A stretch of DNA of 10,610 nucleotides from Trebonia sp036509215 (GTDB lineage: Bacteria > Actinomycetota > Actinomycetes > Streptosporangiales > Streptosporangiaceae): contig DATCGA010000172.1 in the NCBI GenBank assembly GCA_036509215.1, positions 1-10,610 on the forward strand, read 5' to 3'. The notes under the pieces were generated by a model. That model was not told where the DNA came from and searched no databases. It worked only from the letters and a program-made list of their open reading frames with translations. How positions within the stretch are numbered: position 1 is the first letter of the stretch; each line of letters opens with the position of its first letter. The position numbers and the translations under genes were made by a program. Positions 5,991 to 10,610 of the stretch are shown piece by piece.

Positions 5991-6815
5991 TCAACGCCCG
6001 CCAGCCGCGCGCGCGAACGTAGCGCCGCCGTCCACCGGGATCACGCTGCCGGTGACGTACCGTCCCGCCCGCGACGACAGGTAGATCACGGTCCCGGCCA
6101 CGTCGTCGGCCTCCCCGATGCGGCCGAGCGGGATGCGCCGCGCGACCTCGGCCCGGGTGGCCGGGTCGTCGAGGACGAACGCCATCATCTTGCTGTCGAA
6201 CGGGCCCGGTGCGATCGCGTTCACCGTGATCGGGTCCCCGGCCAGCTGGCTCGCGAGGTGACGGGTGAGCATGTGTACGCCGGCCTTGGTCGTGCTGTAG
6301 GCGTAGTTCTCGGTGGCCGGGATCGTCAGCCCGTCGATCGACCCGATGTTGATAACGCGGCCGGGGTCGGCCACGCTCGCCGCCGCCCGTAGCAGCGGGA
6401 GGCTGCGGACGGTGAGTTCGAACAGCGCCTTGACGTTGACGTTCCAGAGCTTGTCGAACGCGTCGAGCGGGTACTCCTCGAGCGGCGCCCCCCAGGTCGC
6501 CCCGGCGTTGTTGACCAGGATGTGCAGCCGGTCCTCGCGCGCGCGGACCACCTCCATCAGCTGGTCGATGCCGCCCGGCCCGGCCAGGTCGGCCGGCACC
6601 GAGACGCACTCGCCGAACGCCGACAGCTCCGCCGCCTTCGCGTCGCACTCGGCTGCCTTGCGGGCGGTGATGTACACCCGGCACCCGGCTTGCACCAGCC
6701 CCGACGCGATCATCGCGCCGATCCCTCTCGACCCGCCGGTGACCACGGCCACCTTGCCGCTCACCGAGAACAGCGATCCAATGCCGCCGCCAGAAGTCTC
6801 TTCGCTCGCGCTCAT
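5991..6815 (-). CDS. RhlG-like short-chain dehydrogenase/reductase
   Basis: A 274-aa cytoplasmic SDR. The cofactor motif TGGSRGIG is at 26-33, a basic residue after strand 2 (TAR, 50-52) indicates NADPH, NNAG is at 102-105, the catalytic residues are Ser159, Tyr173 and Lys177 (YSTTK), and the terminal DGG motif is at 262-264. Stretches such as SGKVAVVTGGSRGIGAMIA, NNAGATWGAPLEEYP and VTGSVIPVDGG, as well as the length, resemble the Pseudomonas RhlG/FabG-like beta-ketoacyl reductase branch. Reduction of a beta-ketoacyl or similar ketone with NADPH is the family expectation; the true substrate is unknown. The ATG at 6815 has GAAGGGG 5 nt upstream and a good promoter further up. The MerR gene follows after a 135-nt gap with its own promoter, so this may be a single-gene transcript with some read-through. 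Confidence 0.92.
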   Translation of the reverse strand: MSASEETSGGGIGSLFSVSGKVAVVTGGSRGIGAMIASGLVQAGCRVYITARKAAECDAKAAELSAFGECVSVPADLAGPGGIDQLMEVVRAREDRLHILVNNAGATWGAPLEEYPLDAFDKLWNVNVKALFELTVRSLPLLRAAASVADPGRVINIGSIDGLTIPATENYAYSTTKAGVHMLTRHLASQLAGDPITVNAIAPGPFDSKMMAFVLDDPATRAEVARRIPLGRIGEADDVAGTVIYLSSRAGRYVTGSVIPVDGGATFARAAGGR

Positions 6816-6848
6816 TTAAGCCCCTTCGCCACCGATGCCTGACAAAGG

Positions 6849-6876
6849 ATCATAGGCTCGGGGCCATCCGTCGCAA
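6849..6876 (-). promoter_or_regulatory. Sigma-70-type promoter of the RhlG-like SDR
   Basis: On the minus strand TTGCGA (6876-6871), a 16-nt spacer and TATGAT (6854-6849) make a good housekeeping promoter. The expected start at about 6842 leaves a leader of about 27 nt carrying GAAGGGG before the ATG at 6815. Confidence 0.6.
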
Positions 6877-6930
6877 GAGCCCCGCTCGCGACCGCGCCCC
6901 AACCACGCAACCCATCGACCCGCGCCCCGT

Positions 6931-7046
6931 CCTGTCGCCTACGCCGTCGACCGGAACCCGCTCCAGTCACTTACGCCAGGGAGCCCATTAGGCGCGGTCA
7001 ACGGCGTAGCCGACAGGTCCGCCACCCTGTCGCTGGCGTAGCCGAC
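6931..7046. repeat. Symmetric cluster of four TACGCC-cored elements
   Basis: Four elements related to GTCGgCTACGCCrnyGACc are present. Their TACGCC cores lie at 6940-6945 and 6972-6977 on the plus strand, and as GGCGTA at 7003-7008 and 7035-7040. The core spacing is 32, 31 and 32 bp, and the set is symmetric about position 6990. The segments 6931-6952 and 6996-7017 are inverted copies with 20 of 22 bases matching. GGCGTAGCCGAC repeats directly at 7003-7014 and 7035-7046. CGACAGG (7011-7017) and CCTGTCG (7026-7032) form a further perfect inverted pair. It overlaps only the C-terminal end of a doubtful ORF. Confidence 0.8.
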
Positions 7047-7155
7047 GGCCACCCCAAATCGATAACAGCAAGAAGTAACCCAGCGTGCCGAAAAACGTCG
7101 CCGACGCGCTCCGCCACTGTTTGAAATTGTTGATGTAGAAGTCCAAATAGGTGCT
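6988..7155 (-). pseudogene. Possible C-terminal remnant of a small membrane protein
   Basis: Between a TAG stop and a TAA (6990-6988) the minus strand has a 55-codon open frame. It begins STYLDFYINNFKQWRSASAT and continues through a hydrophobic helix, FFGTLGYFLLLSIW (21-34), into a basic tail. It has no ATG or GTG at its head; only TTG at 7146 could start it, with no good RBS. It lies just downstream of the 43-aa membrane peptide but in a different frame, so the two may be halves of one decayed gene. The reading as protein is a guess from composition alone. Confidence 0.35.
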
Positions 7156-7159
7156 CTAA

Positions 7160-7291
7160 TTAACCGACGGTGTTCAAGTGGTTCCTCAACGAGGAGGGCC
7201 GGCGGATAATCGTCGCCCCTTGCGGTATCGCGGCCCCGATGATGCCCGCCAGCGCGGTAATGATTGCCACCCATATCGGCACGTCGACCAT
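7160..7291 (-). CDS. Small single-span membrane peptide, 43 aa (possibly a truncated gene)
   Basis: The ORF begins MVDVPIWVAIITALAGIIGA. Residues 5-26 form a clear hydrophobic helix, followed by a basic tail (RRPSSLRNHLNTVG), so a single-pass membrane protein with a cytoplasmic C-terminus is expected. About 84% of its third positions are G or C, consistent with coding, and the opposite-strand ORF over the same bases has no known features. There is no Shine-Dalgarno; instead GATAAT (7303-7298) ends 6 nt before the ATG, suiting a leaderless transcript. A second hydrophobic reading frame follows at 7155-6988, so this may be the N-terminal part of a frameshifted two-span protein. Function unknown. 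It might also be a chance ORF. Confidence 0.45.
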   Translation of the reverse strand: MVDVPIWVAIITALAGIIGAAIPQGATIIRRPSSLRNHLNTVG

Positions 7292-7297
7292 AAAGCA

Positions 7298-7304
7298 ATT
7301 ATCA
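7298..7304 (-). promoter_or_regulatory. -10 element (TGATAAT) ahead of the small membrane ORF
   Basis: TGATAAT on the minus strand is close to consensus and places a transcription start on the ATG at 7291. No clear -35 was found upstream. Confidence 0.4.
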
Positions 7305-7371
7305 CTCGAAACACCGAACTGCCCGACCCTTATCGTCCCCTGGAACGGCGCCGCCCGGAGACAAAAAGCCG

Positions 7372-7764
7372 TCAGCGGCCGGCGGCGAGTTCGGCCAGTT
7401 GCTGCACCGACTGGCCGATGATCTCGCGTTGCGTATCGAGACGGTGGGCCTCGTGGTCCGGGATCTCGACGTGCACGGAGATCTCCGTGCCGCTGCCGAA
7501 GGGCCGCAGGCGCCAAGCAAAGCAGAGGTCGGAGACCAGGCACGAGATCGTGACGGCACCGTTCTCCCGGCTGGTCTTCAGGGCCTGCGGCATCGGGAAG
7601 TCGGGATATCCCTCCGGGTACATGGTGTAGTCGCCGACGTCACCGGAGGTCTCCACTGACCCGGTGCCCGCCCACCACAGCGGGAACTGGGTCGGATCGT
7701 AGAGCAGCTTCCACACCTCTTCCGGAGGCGCGGTGCTGACGGCGCTCTGGTCGAACGTGCGCAT
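7372..7764 (-). CDS. SRPBCC-superfamily protein (polyketide cyclase/START-like)
   Basis: A 130-aa soluble protein of the helix-grip fold. It starts with strand MRTFDQSAVSTAPPEEVWKLLYDPTQFPLWW (1-31), the usual SRPBCC opening in which the PxEVWxLLxDPxxFPxWW pattern is diagnostic. A beta sheet (36-102) and a long C-terminal helix (107-128) form the lid of the hydrophobic cavity. Such proteins bind or cyclise hydrophobic ligands; the ligand here is unknown. The ATG at 7764 lies 3 nt after the stop of the large regulator gene. GGGAG inside the end of that gene, 7 nt upstream, serves as RBS, so translation is probably coupled and both share a promoter to the right of the window. It may be a ligand-handling partner of the regulator, but that is inference. 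Confidence 0.87.
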   Translation of the reverse strand: MRTFDQSAVSTAPPEEVWKLLYDPTQFPLWWAGTGSVETSGDVGDYTMYPEGYPDFPMPQALKTSRENGAVTISCLVSDLCFAWRLRPFGSGTEISVHVEIPDHEAHRLDTQREIIGQSVQQLAELAAGR

Positions 7765-7767
7765 CGG

Positions 7768-10610
7768 TTACTCCCGTCTTCCACGGTCCAGGAGCGCCGA
7801 CAGCTCGGCGCTCGCCACGGCGAGCTCGCGCGCGGGCTCCACCAGCGAGCTCACGGGCGGGCGGCCGAGATCGATGAGCGCGGCCACGTAGCCGGCGCCG
7901 GTCTGGGCGCCGTCCAACGTCCCCGCGATCCGCTGCCACCCGGCCACCGACTCCGTCAGGCGTCTCTCGGCCAGCGCGATATCGCTGCGTGCTGAGGCGA
8001 TCAGAGCCTGCACCCGGCTCATCTGCGGGACCAGGGCAGGCGGGAAGTCGCTCGGCGCCACCGGCTCGAGTGCGGCTTCTCTCAGCTCCGCCTCCGCCAG
8101 CTCCGACTGCCCGGAGAGGGCGAGGGCTTCGGCTCGCCGAAGACGGGTAGCGGTTCTGCTCACCGGAGCGTGCAGCTCCAGGGCCCTGGCCAGCCAGGCC
8201 GCAGCGCCAGCGGGATCCGCGGCGGCGAGGGCGAGCAGGCCCCGTTCCTGATTGACCAGACCGTCCAGCTCGGGCAGACCCGCCCGGTCGCCCAATTCGG
8301 CCGCCGCGTCGCACGCCTGGCTTGCCTCGGTCAGTCGGCCGAGCCTGCGCAAGATGGCCGATCGCGCGGTCTGCGCGTAGACACCGAGACGCAGCAGCCC
8401 GTTAGGCGTGACCAGGGGAAGGCACCGGTCGGCGAAGTCGAGCGCCCGGCCGAACTCGCCCGCGCAGGCGGCCGCGCTGGCCGCGTTGCTCAGACAGCCG
8501 TAGGACATGTCCGGCCGCCCGGCCCGGCCCGCGGCGGCGCTCGCGGCGATCAGCGGGCCGAAGCTGTCGGTGAAGCGGCCTGCCCTGATCAGCGCGTGCC
8601 CGCGAGCCACCCCGATGTCATGCGCCAGCAGGTCGCCCGGCCGGCCACCGCCGAGGATCCGGTCGGCTTCCGCGAGCAGCTCGTCGACTTCAGCCGGATC
8701 GCCGGCGACCGCTTCCGCCCAGGCCAGGCCGGCCAGGGCCTCGGCCCGCGCGGGGAGATCGGACGCAGGGTCTCGGTCGAGCACATCCAGCGCAATCTGA
8801 TAGGAGCGGCGCGACTCCCTGGGATGGCAGATACCGCCGCGCAGCCATCGGCCCCGTCTTAGCCACGCGCTGATCTGGGCCCCGGCATCCTGCGGCGATA
8901 TCTCCTCAAGCGCCCGGTCGAAAGCGCGATCTGAGAACTCGAGTCGGCCACGGAAGGCCTCCACCTCGGCCAGCTCGACCAGCAGGTCGGGGTCACGCGG
9001 CTCGATCGCCGTGGCCTCGTTCAGGAAGGCGGCCGCTTCCGCCATCGCCGCCACGGTGCGTGCGTCTTGCGCGGCCAGGATCAGCTGGCTGACGGCCTGT
9101 TCATCCTGGCCGGCCAGGATCAGGTGCCGCGCGATCTCCGCAGCCCTCGGACCGCGCCGAGACCCGGCTGCATACGGTGCACGGGAGTCCGGTTGCCGGC
9201 CTCGCTTGCGCAGCAACTGGGCAAGCTCACTGTGCAGACGTGCCCTGATGGGGTCGGGGATTTCCAGGTAGACCGCATCGCGCAGCAGGGCGTGCCGGAA
9301 CCCTATTGCCCCGCTATTGGCTCTCAGCAAGCCTGACCCGAGGGCCTCGGCGGCGGCGAGGGCGGGAGCGCGCAGCGGGAGCGAGGCGATCTCGCGGCGA
9401 TCGAGGTCGCGGCCGGCCGTGGCGAGGAGCTCTACGAATACGCGGGCCTGACCCGATAGGCGGCCGACGCCCAGCCGCACCGCGCCGCTGAGGCCAGCGG
9501 CGAGGTTCGCGTCATCTCGGGCGGCCGCGCGGGCGGTCTCGACGGCGAGCAAGGGACTCCCAGCCGCCATCGTCACGATCTGGGCGACCGTCATCGGCGG
9601 CAGGTCAGCTGAGGCCTCGATGAGAGCGCGGGCAGCCTCGTCTGTGAGCGGTCCCACGTCGATCTCGGTGGCGAGTGCGCCGCGCGAGCGCAGCGCACCC
9701 AGCACGGCGTCGAGATCCAGCCGCGACGGCAGCTTGCGGCGGGTCAGGACGAGAAGAACGGGCAGACGGCTGAGTCGCCGCCCGGTGTAGGCGATGAGCT
9801 CGAGGCTGGCCAAGTCCGACTGGTGAAGGTCCTCGAAGGCCAGCAGCAGGGGAGCCCGGCCTGCTGCCCAGGCTACGAATTGCACCACGGCCTCGCACAG
9901 CCGGACCCGCTCGAGTTGGGGATCTGCGCCCGTCGCCGGAGCGGCGCCTGCCGTTACCTGAGCCAGGGCCGGGACGATCCTGGCCAGGTCCGCAGTCCAC
10001 GGGGACGCCGGCGGCCGGCCAGTCACGTTCACGAGATCGCTGAGCGCGTCGGTCCAGATGGCGAACGGCGCGCCGCCGCCCGCCCCGGCGGCGGCCGTGG
10101 TCCGGGCGATCAGGGTGGTATCCGGGGCCGCCCGGCGCGCCGCGCCCTGAAGTTCCTCGACGAGCCTGGTCTTGCCAATGCCGCCTTCGCCCTCCAGCAG
10201 CACGGCTCCGCCCGAACCGTTCCGCGCGGCCTGCCAGGCCTTGACGAGCTCGGCGAAGTTCCGTTCCCGTCCGATGAGGCCTGCGACGGGCTCGACGACG
10301 TGCCCAGCCGGCGCTGAGCCCCCGTGAAGGCCAACGTCGGCGGCCCGACGATCAAGCTGGCTGACTAGTTCCGCTGTCGCGGCCGAAACGCCGATTCCGA
10401 GCTCGCTGTCCAGCCGCTCCCGCAGCTTGGCCAGCGCCGCCAGCGCGGCCGACGCATCGCCCGCCTGGATCAGAGCCCGGATCAGGTCAGCTCCGGCGGA
10501 CTCGTCCAGCGGGCAGAGCGCCGCCCGGCGCCGGGCCCAGCCAGCCGCGGCCGCCGAGTCGCCTGCGGCCGCGGCCTCCTGCATGAGGCCCCGGAGCGCG
10601 GCCGCGACAT
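7768..10610 (-). CDS. Large AfsR/SARP-type regulator (BTAD-AAA ATPase-TPR), 5' end outside the window
   Basis: The reading frame is open through the right edge and 946 codons are visible. Positions below count from a Met at 10584, which is unlikely to be the start. The bacterial transcriptional activator domain (BTAD) occupies about -8 to 80 (WARRRAALCPLDE, ALAKLRERLDSELGI). A STAND/AAA ATPase follows, with IGRE at 104-107, Walker A GEGGIGKT at 132-139, Walker B LLLAFED at 246-252 and a sensor-like LLVLTRR at 277-283. The conserved FRHALLRDAVYLEIP is at 429-443, and Ala-rich helical TPR-like repeats run to residue 938. There is no LuxR-type HTH at the C-terminus, so DNA binding must come from an OmpR-like winged helix upstream of the BTAD, off-window. 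It is likely an ATP-dependent activator of secondary-metabolic or stress genes; the target is unknown. The SRPBCC gene is coupled to its 3' end. Confidence 0.88.
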   Translation of the reverse strand, partial: VAAALRGLMQEAAAAGDSAAAAGWARRRAALCPLDESAGADLIRALIQAGDASAALAALAKLRERLDSELGIGVSAATAELVSQLDRRAADVGLHGGSAPAGHVVEPVAGLIGRERNFAELVKAWQAARNGSGGAVLLEGEGGIGKTRLVEELQGAARRAAPDTTLIARTTAAAGAGGGAPFAIWTDALSDLVNVTGRPPASPWTADLARIVPALAQVTAGAAPATGADPQLERVRLCEAVVQFVAWAAGRAPLLLAFEDLHQSDLASLELIAYTGRRLSRLPVLLVLTRRKLPSRLDLDAVLGALRSRGALATEIDVGPLTDEAARALIEASADLPPMTVAQIVTMAAGSPLLAVETARAAARDDANLAAGLSGAVRLGVGRLSGQARVFVELLATAGRDLDRREIASLPLRAPALAAAEALGSGLLRANSGAIGFRHALLRDAVYLEIPDPIRARLHSELAQLLRKRGRQPDSRAPYAAGSRRGPRAAEIARHLILAGQDEQAVSQLILAAQDARTVAAMAEAAAFLNEATAIEPRDPDLLVELAEVEAFRGRLEFSDRAFDRALEEISPQDAGAQISAWLRRGRWLRGGICHPRESRRSYQIALDVLDRDPASDLPARAEALAGLAWAEAVAGDPAEVDELLAEADRILGGGRPGDLLAHDIGVARGHALIRAGRFTDSFGPLIAASAAAGRAGRPDMSYGCLSNAASAAACAGEFGRALDFADRCLPLVTPNGLLRLGVYAQTARSAILRRLGRLTEASQACDAAAELGDRAGLPELDGLVNQERGLLALAAADPAGAAAWLARALELHAPVSRTATRLRRAEALALSGQSELAEAELREAALEPVAPSDFPPALVPQMSRVQALIASARSDIALAERRLTESVAGWQRIAGTLDGAQTGAGYVAALIDLGRPPVSSLVEPARELAVASAELSALLDRGRRE

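Noticed and set aside
7061..7073. 13-mer GATAACAGCAAGA also present at 167-179
   Set aside because: One shared 13-mer in about 10 kb is not far from chance, and the flanks do not match, so I do not call it an att site or repeat.
7170..7421. Plus-strand 83-codon ORF opposite the small membrane peptide
   Set aside because: No RBS and no recognisable segment; the minus-strand reading gives a coherent hydrophobic helix.

Overview
This is a very GC-rich window with strong G/C bias at third codon positions, many GTG starts, a large AfsR/SARP-type regulator and several short-chain dehydrogenases. It looks like chromosomal DNA of an actinomycete (Frankia/Streptomyces-like; the genus is not resolvable by eye). 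No rRNA, tRNA, CRISPR array, transposase or phage gene was seen.

Layout. The left part is on the + strand. A G+C-rich nonamer tandem repeat runs off the left edge (1-89) and is followed by an AT-richer stretch with a long imperfect inverted repeat (188-256). Then come an SDR with a 3-alpha-hydroxysteroid-dehydrogenase-like insertion (290-1105), a small EthD-like alpha/beta-barrel protein (1138-1458), a 12-TM FUSC-type membrane protein (1518-3377) and an unrecognised 164-aa protein (3506-4000). From 4094 to the right edge every gene is on the - strand. In transcription order these are a 5'-truncated BTAD-AAA-TPR regulator (10610-7768), an SRPBCC protein coupled to it (7764-7372), a small membrane peptide that may be part of a broken gene (7291-7160), an RhlG-like SDR (6815-5991), a MerR regulator with a GyrI-like effector domain (5855-5052) and an alpha/beta hydrolase (4966-4094).

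How they may work together. The first SDR and the EthD-like gene form a probable two-gene oxidoreductase operon, with the FUSC gene following. The large regulator and SRPBCC gene are translationally coupled. The RhlG-like SDR, the MerR gene and the hydrolase are co-directional, but each has its own plausible promoter. The MerR promoter shows the family's hallmark 19-nt -35/-10 spacer with a dyad (TGACCC/GGGTCA), which points to autoregulation. The hydrolase promoter overlaps a perfect 7-5-7 palindrome abutting its GTG start, which suggests a repressor operator on a leaderless gene.

The most unusual non-coding structure is a 116-bp cluster (6931-7046) with four TACGCC-cored elements, two in each orientation, at 32/31/32-bp spacing and symmetric about position 6990. 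I do not see a convincing new multi-gene system. The points worth a second look are the regulatory palindromes, this repeat cluster and the possibly decayed membrane gene beside it.
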